A DNA stretch of 64,000 bases from Cellulophaga sp. L1A9 (GTDB lineage: Bacteria > Bacteroidota > Bacteroidia > Flavobacteriales > Flavobacteriaceae): assembly GCF_009797025.1 (NCBI RefSeq), contig NZ_CP047027.1:3720001-3784000 (forward strand), written 5' to 3'. A model generated the notes under the pieces. It was given only the letters and a program-made list of their open reading frames with translations. It searched no databases and was not told where the DNA came from. How positions within the stretch are numbered: position 1 is the stretch's first letter; each line of letters starts with the position of its first letter. Shown here piece by piece: positions 51,563 through 60,678 of the stretch. Made by a program: the position numbers and the translations under genes.

Positions 51563-52051
51563 TTATTGAATGAGACGTGGGGTTAGTACAGATAAATCCT
51601 TATTATGAAGGTTACCAAAAAAAACGAGCGTTTTCTTTTTGTAGCATAACTTAATTTTCTTAATGTTATTTTTTTTGATGTTTTTGAGCTGCTCTTTATT
51701 AATGATATAGCTTATTTTGGTAATCCAACATTTTGATATGTTGGAAAAATCTGATTGTATTTCATCATTATCAGAGCTAATCATAAAAATACTTTGTCCA
51801 TCACAAAACATTAGTTTACTACCTTTTGTGGTTTTAATATTACTATGAGAAAGCACGGTAGTGTTTAAAAAGTAGTATCCGGCTAAATTTTGAGAGCTTG
51901 TCCAAATTTGGCCATCGCTTGACTCTGCTATTTTAATACCGGGTATGTTTTGTATTGATTTTTCTGTAATAGTATCTACATGATTTCGTTCTAAAGCACG
52001 CACATTACCAAATGCGGCTAGAACTTTATCCATTTTTTTAAAAAATTTCAT
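51563..52051 (-). CDS. Hypothetical protein (possible PH-like fold)
   Basis: 162 residues with no signal or membrane segment. The middle (KLMFCDGQSIFMISSDNDE) and C-terminal third (KISYIINKEQLKNIKK, LCYKKKTLVFFGN) alternate short beta strands and lysine-rich turns. I do not recognise a family. It ends 11 bases before the start of the frameshifted Cys-headed gene in the same direction, so the two are probably co-transcribed. Confidence 0.6.
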   Translation of the reverse strand: MKFFKKMDKVLAAFGNVRALERNHVDTITEKSIQNIPGIKIAESSDGQIWTSSQNLAGYYFLNTTVLSHSNIKTTKGSKLMFCDGQSIFMISSDNDEIQSDFSNISKCWITKISYIINKEQLKNIKKNNIKKIKLCYKKKTLVFFGNLHNKDLSVLTPRLIQ

Positions 52052-52755
52052 TAAGTGAGTTGGGTTGAAAGGTGGTTGATGTATTGTGTTATGTCGTAAT
52101 CAAATTTTTTACATGAATTTTTTTTTTAGTAATTGGTTTGTCCGTATTTAATAATATAATTAGTCGAGTTTAATGTGCTCCTTGTAATTTTATGAGATTG
52201 CAATCATTGCATATTTAAATAAAAAAAAGAATGAGTAACCGTATTAGATAAGCAATAATTTGGGCCATAAACTTATCTTTTTATGGAATATTTTTTAGTA
52301 CAACTACAAACACAAAGGTTTTTAGGGGGAGTTGAACGAATACAATTAGCGATTTGTGTCATTAAAATAATTAGTTGATAATATTTTAAGTAATTTCTTA
52401 CGAATTATATGTCTAATATAAAATTTTGTGAGAAATTAAACAATTGCAATACTCGTGAGTATTTTCTGTATACTTCTTATTTAATCGATGAAGTGCTTTT
52501 TTTATCGATTAAAAGATGTTGAGGCTGAATTATTTAAAGATGATTTTCTTTTTTTTATAGAAAATAGAAAATACTCTAATCCTATCTGCTGATTGTGAAG
52601 AAGCATGTAGGGTATATTTGTAAGAAAATTAAAAATAAAATAACTAGTCTTCCAAAAAGGTCTAAGAGCTATTTAAGGTACTACAAGAGCTTGTTTTCTT
52701 GAAAATGTTTTCATCGGGAATTTTTTTTACAGACCCCAAAAGTTTCTAACTCGTC
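52052..52755. other. Intergenic, nothing recognised
   Basis: A+T-rich, with stops in all frames. It should contain the promoter of the minus-strand 162-residue gene. No hairpin or known motif was seen. Confidence 0.4.
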
Positions 52756-53065
52756 ATTCATTATATTTAGTGAAACATTTTTTCGCTTCAACCCGATATC
52801 CTAAAACTTTTTTAAATCTTCCGCTTCAACATGGCCTTTCGTTATCCTTAATTGTTGACTTAGTTTAATTAAAACGTTTAACTAGCGGACTTCAATAGTC
52901 TTTGGCTTCTTAGGGCATCGAGTGTCTTAGATGGTATCTCATTCGATTTGGTGCCCAGCATATGCACAGCGGTATCACTTTAACGTAATTAGGAAGCAAT
53001 TTCCAAATGTTCGGCGCTACCAATCGCAGCTTCTATTGCTTTCGGAAGATAAAAAAGGATACCAT
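52756..53065 (-). pseudogene. Remnant of an AhpD/carboxymuconolactone-decarboxylase-like gene
   Basis: On the minus strand two shifted frames read DTAVHMLGTKSNEIPSKTLD plus ALRSQRLLKSAS, then NVLIKLSQQLRITKGHVEAE plus DLKKF, a stop, and DIGLKRKNV. This fits the second half of a carboxymuconolactone-decarboxylase/AhpD-type protein (aHtxxgxkxGl...alr...trGxVsdxDlxxfxxaGl). At least one frameshift and one stop interrupt it. The start and the catalytic CxxC region are not recognisable. Confidence 0.45.
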
Positions 53066-53222
53066 TTTTCTAGTTAAATTAGTGCCCTAGTGTACCCTTC
53101 TCTACAAACTGTAGCATATTCTGTACCTTGATTCTCTTAAGTATTTTGGGTGGTCAAGGTACAGCGCTATGTTTTAATGGGATGAATTTACTAGTTTTTA
53201 TACTTTTTAAGAGATTATTACT

Positions 53223-55241
53223 TTACCAAATAGTAATTCTGTCCTCTTCAGGAAGAAACATTTTATCACCAAGATTTACATCAAATGCATTGTAAAAAGG
53301 AGTGGTATTCATTAAAGGTCCATTCACACGCCAAATAGGTGGGGAGTGTGGGTTGTTATTGATCCATAAACGAAGAAACTCTTCTTTCATTTTTACTTTC
53401 CAAATTCTAGCAATAGACAAAAAGAAACGCTGGTCTGGAGTGAACTTGCCAATTTTTGTGGAATCCTGTCCTTCTTGTGTCATTTTAAAAGCATCATACG
53501 CTACAGCTATTCCGGCAATATCGGCAGTGTTTTCTCCAACAGTCATGGCACCCTTAATAGGTAAACTGTCCAAAACAGTAAACGTGCTGTACTGATCAAT
53601 TACTTGTTGTATTCTTGACTTAAACTTTGAATAATCGTCTTTAGTCCACCAATTTTTTACGTTGCCATCTTTGTCATATTGTGCACCTTGGTCATCAAAC
53701 GTATGTGTTATTTCATGTCCTATTACCATCCCGATTCCCCCGTAGTTAAGGGCATCATCTGCCTCATTATCAAAATAAGGCGACTGTAGTATACCAGCCG
53801 GAAAGACAATTTCATTTGCAGAAGGATTATTGTAGGCTGTAACGGTTGATGGTGTTGTATACCATTCTGATTTATCTACGGGCTTGCCCAATTTTGCAAG
53901 TTCGCGTTGATATGAGGCTGCAGCGGCAGATGTACTATTTTCAAAATAGGTATCTCTAGCGATATGCACTGCGCTGTAATCTTTCCATTTGTCAGGATAG
54001 CCTATCTTCTTAGTCATAGCAAACAATTTTTCTTTTGCTTTTATTTTTGTGCCATCACTCATCCATTCCAGGTTATCTATTCGTACAGCGTATGCTTTTT
54101 GTATGTTATTCACCAAATCTAACATTCGTTTTTTAGCATCCTCAGGAAAATATTTTTTCACATATAGTTGTCCTAAGGCTTCACCTAGATAATTGTCAAC
54201 CGCACTTGCCATTATTTCACCACGAGATTTTTGCACGGCTTGGCCAGAGATAACTTTAGTAAACGTAAAAGTAGCATCAACAAAAGGTTTGCTTAAGTCA
54301 GACGCATATTTGTCTATAGCATTTGCTTTTAAATACAATTTCCAGTTATGGATAGGAGTAGCATTTAAATGCTCATTAAGTTTATTATAGTAGGCAGGTT
54401 GCCCAACATCTATAGAATCTGTTTCAGCGCCTAAATGTTGAAGGAAATTGTCCCAACCAATATTAGGTTGCGATTTTTCAAGATCTGCTATGGCCATTTT
54501 ATTGTAATTAGCAATCACATCGCGGCGTTCTACTCTTGTTCTATGCGATTCGGCAAGTTGCTTGTCTATAGCGTAAACCATATCGGCATCATTTTTTGCC
54601 GTTTCAGCATTGCTGCCTGTAAGTTCAAATAATGTGGCAAGGTATGTCTTATAAGCTTCTTGTATAGCGACCGTTGATGAATCTGATTTGAAGTAATAAT
54701 CCCTATCGGGTAAACCAAGACCTGTTTGGTAGGCGTGCGCAATATTCATGCTGCTATTTTTATCATCGGGTCCCACACCAAAGGCCATAATAGAACTGTT
54801 ACCAACTTTAATTTGATTTGCTACAAATGCCATTAAAGACGGTAGATCACTAATAGTTTCAATAGAGGTTAGTATGGGTTGAATGGGATTATAACCTCGT
54901 TTTTCAATGGTGACAGTATCCATACCTGACGCATAAAAATCACCAACCTTTTGCTCTATACTTCCTTCTGGATGTAGCTCTTTTGAAACACTATCCAATA
55001 TTCCCTGTAGACGCAAGCGCTGAGGATAATTCATAAACATATAGGCGCCAACTCCTGCTTGAGAAGCGGGTATGGGTATAGAATCGTACCATTTCCCATT
55101 TGCATAACGATAAAAGTTATCGCCAGGCTTTAATGTGGTGTCTATACCTGTGATTTCAATAATTTTTTTTTCTGGAGCACTTGTTTTTTTACATGATGCC
55201 AAGGTAAGTAGCGTAATAAGAAAGATTATTATGTATTTCAT
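53223..55241 (-). CDS. M13-family (neprilysin-like) zinc metallopeptidase, lipoprotein
   Basis: 672 residues with a lipoprotein signal (LITLLTLASCKK, Cys about 17). The HExxH zinc motif is in VIGHEITHTFDD (about 507) and the third ligand in ENTADIAG (about 568). NAFD and the C-terminal CxxW-like end (here DRITIW) fit M13 peptidases such as PepO. It probably degrades peptides in the periplasm or at the surface. It appears monocistronic. Confidence 0.93.
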   Translation of the reverse strand: MKYIIIFLITLLTLASCKKTSAPEKKIIEITGIDTTLKPGDNFYRYANGKWYDSIPIPASQAGVGAYMFMNYPQRLRLQGILDSVSKELHPEGSIEQKVGDFYASGMDTVTIEKRGYNPIQPILTSIETISDLPSLMAFVANQIKVGNSSIMAFGVGPDDKNSSMNIAHAYQTGLGLPDRDYYFKSDSSTVAIQEAYKTYLATLFELTGSNAETAKNDADMVYAIDKQLAESHRTRVERRDVIANYNKMAIADLEKSQPNIGWDNFLQHLGAETDSIDVGQPAYYNKLNEHLNATPIHNWKLYLKANAIDKYASDLSKPFVDATFTFTKVISGQAVQKSRGEIMASAVDNYLGEALGQLYVKKYFPEDAKKRMLDLVNNIQKAYAVRIDNLEWMSDGTKIKAKEKLFAMTKKIGYPDKWKDYSAVHIARDTYFENSTSAAAASYQRELAKLGKPVDKSEWYTTPSTVTAYNNPSANEIVFPAGILQSPYFDNEADDALNYGGIGMVIGHEITHTFDDQGAQYDKDGNVKNWWTKDDYSKFKSRIQQVIDQYSTFTVLDSLPIKGAMTVGENTADIAGIAVAYDAFKMTQEGQDSTKIGKFTPDQRFFLSIARIWKVKMKEEFLRLWINNNPHSPPIWRVNGPLMNTTPFYNAFDVNLGDKMFLPEEDRITIW

Positions 55242-55845
55242 GGGTTAGATAATTTCTCTTAAAAGTAAGCATATTAAAATGTAAACCGTATTGATGTGTA
55301 TTTTTTAGCACATTAGTATTTAACGATAAACTTCATTACAAATACCTTAAAAAGTATACGCGTATTATTAAAAAGTTGCATCAATAGAAACCTGTTTTAT
55401 AGGACAGGTATATAAAACAGCTACAATATAGTAACATGACCTGAAGCCACATTAAAAAATTAGATGGGCTTTTCACTAATGCGGATGCCTTATGGTTAAG
55501 CCGGAATCTAGCTATTGTTTACCTGAAGAGAAGTCTATAACCGTAATCATAGGAACGGGCATCGGTATTTCTATATTAAGCGCATTGTCACTTGGACTGA
55601 ATTATTTTGGAACGTAAGAGAAAAAACAAATACTATAGAGAAGTTTTTCGTGTTGCAATCGGTTTTCGGCACCCTTTCTAGTTTCCTTTACTGCACATAA
55701 AACACTAGAAATGATGATGGTGGAAACTTTTTATTTTCTAAAACCGAATGCACTCTTCTTTTTAAACTGTAGCGATTCTATATACGAATCAACTCCATCG
55801 TAGTTTCTGGTTTTCATTTGCGTTCGATGATCAATGTATTTTAAC
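55242..55845. other. Intergenic upstream of topoisomerase III
   Basis: No gene is supported. A short frame at about 55500-55616 ends with a hydrophobic stretch (TVIIGTGIGISILSALSLGL), but it has no credible start, so it is at most a remnant of a membrane protein. Confidence 0.35.
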
Positions 55846-55853
55846 TATTTTTG
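55846..55853 (+). promoter_or_regulatory. -7 element of topB
   Basis: TATTTTTG matches TAnnTTTG. Transcription would start about 5-7 bases on, nearly at the ATG (55862), so the mRNA may be leaderless or almost so. Confidence 0.5.
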
Positions 55854-55861
55854 TTTCTGTA

Positions 55862-58165
55862 ATGAAAGTATGTATCGCCGAAAAGCCAAGTGTTGCCCGT
55901 GAAATTGCTGCCGTTTTAGGAGCAAATGTAAAATGTGATGGCTATTATGAAGGTAATGGTTATGCCGTAACTTATACATTTGGTCATTTGTGTACACTAT
56001 TTGAGCCTAATGATTATAAACCACATTGGAAAAGTTGGGACCTTAATAACCTTCCAATGTTACCAGATAAGTTTAGAACAAAAGTAGTGGACAACGCAGG
56101 GATTCAAAAGCAATTTAATATTGTAAAAAAGTTATTTGACAAAGCTACTTTAGTAATCAATTGTGGTGATGCTGGGCAAGAGGGAGAATTAATACAACGT
56201 TGGGTCATAGACCAAGCAGCTTATAAAGGGGAAGTACAACGTTTATGGATTTCCTCCTTAACCACTGAAGCCATAAAAGAAGGTTTTAAAAAATTACAAC
56301 CTTCCTCCAAATACGACAATTTATATTACGCAGGATTTTCTAGAGCTATTGGCGATTGGCTTTTGGGAATGAATGCTACACGTTTATATACCGTTAAACA
56401 CGGTGGCTATAAGCAAATGTTATCCGTAGGTAGGGTGCAAACCCCTACATTGGCAATGATTGTTAACCGCTATAAGGAAATTGAAAACTTTAAGCCTGAA
56501 CCTTATTGGGAGTTACAGACGTTGTATCGAGATACCTTATTTAACTGTGAAAAAGGACGATTTTTAAAAAAAGAAGAGGGAGAAGCTTTTGCTAAACAAG
56601 TAAAAGAGAGCGATTTTGAAATCGTATCCATAACCAAGAAAAAGGGAAAGGAATATGCCCCTAAACTTTTTGATCTTACAGGGTTGCAGGTATATTGTAA
56701 TACTAAATTTGGCTTTTCGGCAGATGAAACCTTAAAAATGGTTCAGAAGTTATACGAACAAAAGGTCGTAACTTATCCTAGGGTGGATACAACATTTTTA
56801 CCGAATGATGTTTACCCTAAAGTCCCAGGGATTTTACAAAAATTAACAAAATATCAAAAGCTTACTGAGCCTATTTTAGGAGGGAAGATAAAAAAGTCTG
56901 CTAAAGTATTTAATGACAAGAAAGTAACGGACCACCATGCTATTATTCCAACAGGGGTACAAATGAATTTGCAGCAGAACCAACAAAAGGTGTATGATAT
57001 TATTACCAAACGTTTTATAGGTGTTTTTTATCCCGATTGTACAGTATCTAACACAACGGTATTAGGAAATGTAGATACCGTAACATTTAAAACAACCGGA
57101 AAAGAAATTTTAGAAAAAGGGTGGAGGCTTGTCTTTGAAAACCCAGAAGCAAAAACTACAAGTGAAAAAGGAATATTACCTTCTTTTATAAAAGGGGAGA
57201 AGGGACCACATGAACCTTCTTTTTTAGAAAAAGAAACAAAGCCACCAAATCAATTTACAGAAGCTACTTTATTGCGTGCTATGGAAACAGCAGGTAAGCA
57301 AGTAGACGATGATGAAATGAGAGAATTGATGAAGGAAAACGGTATAGGTAGACCTTCAACTAGGGCTAATATTATAGAAACACTATTTAGAAGAAAATAT
57401 ATTGAACGGAATAAAAAGCAACTATTACCTACGCAAACAGGAATACAGCTTATTGGTACTATAAAAAACAAATTGTTAACCTCGGCCGAGCTTACAGGTT
57501 TATGGGAAAAACAATTGAAAGAGATTGAAAATGGAAGTTTTCATGCAGGTGTTTTTATCAATAATATGAAACAAATGATAGATGATTTGGTGTATGAAGT
57601 CCGCCTCGAAAAAAGGCATACTAAAATTTCCCATACCACCACTGCAGTAGTGCCAAAGTTGATAAAAGAAAATAAAAAAGGAGTAGTACATGGAAAATCC
57701 TGCCCTAAATGTAAAAAAGGAACGCTTTTAAAAGGAAAAACGGCTTACGGATGCAGCGCTTACAAAGCAGGATGTGCCTTAGTGCTCCCTTTTACTTTCC
57801 AAGAGAAAAAAATATCTGAGAAACAATATTTGCGTTTATTAGAAAAAGGATGTACTGTAAACCTCAAAGGCTTTAAAACAACCAATGGTCCTAAAGAAGG
57901 TTTATTGCGTTTTAACGAGCAATTTGAATTGCAGTTAGAAGAAAAGAAGTCTGCCACAAAATCAAAACCAGACACTATCCCTAACCCTATACCTTGTCCT
58001 TTGTGTAAAAAAGGAACCGTCATTAAAGGTAAAACAGCATACGGGTGTAGTGATTATCAAAACGGGTGTAAGTTTAGGTATCCTTTTGATGTTTTACGAG
58101 AAAAAGCAAAGGGGACTCCCTTAACCAAAGCATTGGTTGTTGAGTTACTCAACCAACAGGGCTAA
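55862..58165 (+). CDS. topB: DNA topoisomerase III (type IA)
   Basis: 767 residues. The TOPRIM domain opens the protein (MKVCIAEKPSVAREIAAVLG, with NCGDAGQEGELIQRW near 100). The active-site tyrosine is in TYPRVDT (about Y304). Domain II/IV motifs MLSVGRVQTPTLAMIVNRY and GIGRPSTRANIIE are present. Two C-terminal zinc-ribbon-like repeats (about 613-640 and 711-740, CPKCKKGT and CPLCKKGT, each with KGKTAYGCS) replace the usual longer tail. It decatenates DNA by single-strand passage. In Bacteroidota such genes are found both as housekeeping copies and on conjugative elements, but no other transfer genes are near. Confidence 0.93.
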   Translation: MKVCIAEKPSVAREIAAVLGANVKCDGYYEGNGYAVTYTFGHLCTLFEPNDYKPHWKSWDLNNLPMLPDKFRTKVVDNAGIQKQFNIVKKLFDKATLVINCGDAGQEGELIQRWVIDQAAYKGEVQRLWISSLTTEAIKEGFKKLQPSSKYDNLYYAGFSRAIGDWLLGMNATRLYTVKHGGYKQMLSVGRVQTPTLAMIVNRYKEIENFKPEPYWELQTLYRDTLFNCEKGRFLKKEEGEAFAKQVKESDFEIVSITKKKGKEYAPKLFDLTGLQVYCNTKFGFSADETLKMVQKLYEQKVVTYPRVDTTFLPNDVYPKVPGILQKLTKYQKLTEPILGGKIKKSAKVFNDKKVTDHHAIIPTGVQMNLQQNQQKVYDIITKRFIGVFYPDCTVSNTTVLGNVDTVTFKTTGKEILEKGWRLVFENPEAKTTSEKGILPSFIKGEKGPHEPSFLEKETKPPNQFTEATLLRAMETAGKQVDDDEMRELMKENGIGRPSTRANIIETLFRRKYIERNKKQLLPTQTGIQLIGTIKNKLLTSAELTGLWEKQLKEIENGSFHAGVFINNMKQMIDDLVYEVRLEKRHTKISHTTTAVVPKLIKENKKGVVHGKSCPKCKKGTLLKGKTAYGCSAYKAGCALVLPFTFQEKKISEKQYLRLLEKGCTVNLKGFKTTNGPKEGLLRFNEQFELQLEEKKSATKSKPDTIPNPIPCPLCKKGTVIKGKTAYGCSDYQNGCKFRYPFDVLREKAKGTPLTKALVVELLNQQG

Positions 58166-58347
58166 TTAGTAATCATCCTCATTTAAAAGAAGCGCATTAA
58201 AATAGTCTTATTTACCTAGTACTTCAGTAGAAAAGTAAACCGGAATAATTATGCATTACTAAGTGAGCAACCTATAGCATACTGCATTTATACCTATGTC
58301 TTCATTTTAGTCTAAACCTGTTTTTAAGGTCAATTTTCTTGCCGAAT

Positions 58348-58896
58348 TTATTCCCAGTTGGTAATTAATTCATTCAATCCAATTTTAATTCCGTCATAAA
58401 AGTTGCCGTTCTTAAATTCAGGTACTATGGTATTCGTAATTATTTCATTACAAATTCTATCCGTTAAAACCTCTCGAGTTCCAGATCCCGTTGCAATTCC
58501 TATCTGTTTGCAAGGCTTACATATAATTATTACCATACCATTATTTTTATCATTACTGCCAACTCCCCAAGCTTGTCCTAAATCTGTTCCGTATTCTTGG
58601 ATATTATCATAAGGTGTTAAGCGCTCTATAGTAACCACTACAATTTGTCTATTAGTTTCATTTTCATAATCATAAAGTAGTGTGTACAATTCCGAACGTT
58701 GCGATTCGGTAAAAACTTGTCCGTAGTCATTTATAATTCCAATAGGCTCTGGAAAAGGGGATTTTTCTATCTCTGAAAAATCATATTCAGGAGTAGGATT
58801 TTCAGTTTCAGTTTCTTGAGCAGTGGCTTTATATGAAAATACATTTAAAGCTAGAAAAAGGAGTAGTAGTTTAGATGCTATTCTTATGTTCTGCAT
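58348..58896 (-). CDS. TPM-domain protein (exported)
   Basis: 182 residues with a signal peptide (about 1-26, ending ATAQ). The TPM domain (about 50-180) shows INDYGQVFTESQRSELYTLL, RQIVVVTIERLTPYDN, AQAWGVGSNDKNNGMVIIIC and a basic turn before the last helix. The family (PF04536) has roles in photosystem repair and membrane-protein phosphatase activity. Here it is alone and small, without the usual C-terminal membrane helix or glycine-rich tail, so it should be free in the periplasm. Confidence 0.88.
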   Translation of the reverse strand: MQNIRIASKLLLLFLALNVFSYKATAQETETENPTPEYDFSEIEKSPFPEPIGIINDYGQVFTESQRSELYTLLYDYENETNRQIVVVTIERLTPYDNIQEYGTDLGQAWGVGSNDKNNGMVIIICKPCKQIGIATGSGTREVLTDRICNEIITNTIVPEFKNGNFYDGIKIGLNELITNWE

Positions 58897-59221
58897 AAAA
58901 TATAATGGTTTTTTTTAGTTAATTAGTTAGTGTTAAGAAGCTTTGAAATAGAGGGTAATATGCTGTGTATTCAAGACAATAATTATACCATGGTTGAGCT
59001 GTACGGTAATTTCAATGTTACATGTTGAACAAAACAATGGCAAAAATACCTATTGATTCACTTCTTCCTAAAGGCGCCTTGTAAAATCTACATTTTTTTT
59101 TATTCTTCTAAAGACTTCTTTATTTTTTCTACCATTAAATCTAACTAAAATAAATTCAAATGGAGTTATTTTCTTTACAGGATCAATTTATGAGAAATTT
59201 TTTTATAAGCTCCTTTTGAAA
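58897..59221. other. Intergenic between the TPM gene and the cassette-like tract
   Basis: No gene is apparent. It is A+T-rich, and from about 59222 the sequence changes character to a G+C-richer, hairpin-forming repeat. Confidence 0.35.
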
Positions 59222-59454
59222 TTACCTATAACAACATTTGATTTTAGTGTAGATCGGAGGCAAGGAAGCCTATTTGTTTCCGCCTTAGCACGTCACAAAA
59301 GCTTTTTGTTTTGCCTGCCTGCCGGCGAGGCTGGTTTTGGTTTATTTTTAGTTTCCAGAGCAAAATCAGAAAGATTTTGCTGACATAGTAAATATACATA
59401 AAACATTAAATTAATCACCATACCCCGTATTACTTCCTAGGTTTTGTTAGCAAC
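59222..59454. repeat. attC-like structured repeat A
   Basis: This noncoding element ends with GTTAGCAAC (59446-59454). It contains GCCTGCCTGCCGGCGAGGC (hairpin-forming, 59312-59330), AAAATCAGAAAGATTTTGC (59362-59380) and CTAGGTTTTGTTAGCAAC. The blocks at 59291-59313, 59362-59400 and 59437-59454 recur in the same order in the repeat at 63561-63880. It lies directly downstream of the 181-residue gene, as an attC site would. The left edge is uncertain. Confidence 0.55.
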
Positions 59455-59465
59455 TAGCTATTTCG

Positions 59466-60011
59466 TCAGAGTTTGCCGTAAACAACTTTCAATTCCATTC
59501 CGATGATCTTTTCTAAATCGGTAAAAAAATGACTTTTGAATTTACCCCAATTCCAAAAAATAAGCCCGAAATCCCCAAATCCCCAATTTGGCTCAAAATT
59601 GAACTTAGTTATTGAGTTTTCGGATGAGCAATTAGAGCATTTTACTAAGTCTGATTTTAATTTCTCGTACCAATTATCCAATGCATTTCCCCAATCTTCC
59701 TCAATTTGGTTTTGTCCACAATTAGGGCAGTGAACACCTTCAAGTCCATTTCCACTGTTATGGAAAACTCTTCTTTCAGTTATTATTTCGACTCCATTTA
59801 CTTTTGAGTCCAAAAATCCTTCGTATTGTTTTTCAAGAACTGAACCAAAATTTTCTGCGGGTTTGTGACCAGTAGAACCTAAAACACAATCTGATAGTTC
59901 TTTTTGAATAATTTTCTTTTCCGCTAAATAGCTAACAATTCTTTCCGCCAATTCTTGAGAATCCCTCGGATTAGTTTTTTCTGAAACTATTGATATATAA
60001 TGGTCACTCAC
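59466..60011 (-). CDS. Hypothetical zinc-ribbon protein in a cassette-like setting
   Basis: 181 residues, soluble. The N-terminal 80 residues are mixed alpha/beta. A two-knuckle zinc ribbon (about 95-132) reads CPNCGQNQ ... CSNCSS, followed by a Trp/Phe-rich C-terminus (NWGFGDFGLIFWNWGKF). I do not recognise the function. It is bracketed at 11-12 bases on both sides by the inverted pair GTTAGCAAC (59446-59454) and GTTGCTAAC (60024-60032), the tight packing of a gene cassette. It has no obvious promoter of its own. Confidence 0.65.
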   Translation of the reverse strand: MSDHYISIVSEKTNPRDSQELAERIVSYLAEKKIIQKELSDCVLGSTGHKPAENFGSVLEKQYEGFLDSKVNGVEIITERRVFHNSGNGLEGVHCPNCGQNQIEEDWGNALDNWYEKLKSDLVKCSNCSSENSITKFNFEPNWGFGDFGLIFWNWGKFKSHFFTDLEKIIGMELKVVYGKL

Positions 60012-60023
60012 TTTTTTAAGCTT

Positions 60024-60165
60024 GTTGCTAACGTGTTTGTGTATGAAAAGTTACGTTTTTGTGAGCGAGGATTTTCCGTAGGAAAATCAGACGTAACAAA
60101 AAAGCAACGATCTTTGTTTAAGCACTAATTTAGCGATTTTTTACCCCAGTTCTTTGTTAGGTATA
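60024..60165. repeat. attC-like structured repeat B
   Basis: The element begins GTTGCTAAC and ends GTTAGGTATA (60156-60165), resembling the outer ends of integron attC sites (xxxAAC ... GTTxxx). Inside, TTACGT (60051-60056) pairs with ACGTAA (60091-60096). The perfect hairpin GATTTTCC-GTA-GGAAAATC sits at 60070-60088. It lies between the 181-residue gene and the nucleoside transporter unit. Cruciform potential and end structure are read directly; an integron relationship is inferred. Confidence 0.6.
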
Positions 60166-60256
60166 GTTTATTCTTTATTTAATAAAATTAAGAATTATTT
60201 TTCTTCTTAAAAGATTAATGTATTGGTTCTTTGAAAGGTGGTTTTTACATAGCACC

Positions 60257-60660
60257 TTAATCTAGTGGCAATTTTTTGACTATTCCATTAGGTTCATTTT
60301 CATCTCCCTTATACCATTCTAAGTACAATTGATTTTCGATCCATACATTTTCATAAAATGGAGCGTATTTCTTGTTAACTCTAAATATTTTTGGGATTTA
60401 CTTATGTTGTCATTGATTAAACTAAGTAGGCTTAAGTTATTGTAAATTTTTGCATGAGATGAAGTCCGATGAATTTTAATGTTTAAATCTCAATTAGATA
60501 TCCTCTCCATCTAATTTGGATAACTGGTCAGAATTTCTTTGTCATGGAATAATTGATTTTGATTGTCAAGATCTTGAAATAAATTAATTCCATTTTTAGC
60601 ATCTGGTGGTAATTCTTCGGAACTTGACTCGTGGTCAATAAAAGTTTGAATTTATGCATG
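60257..60660 (-). pseudogene. Decayed open frame, unknown protein
   Basis: Minus-strand fragments separated by stops and shifts read like protein: FIDHESSSEELPPDAKNGIN, LFQDLDNQNQLFHDKEILTS and, at the end, KKYAPFYENVWIENQLYLEW plus YKGDENEPNGIVKKLPLD and a stop (60257-60259). The final 40 codons are open and acidic, like a real C-terminus. The family is not recognised. It sits downstream of the transporter, inside the same bracketed unit. Confidence 0.35.
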
Positions 60661-60678
60661 TCTATAATTTGGAAATCC

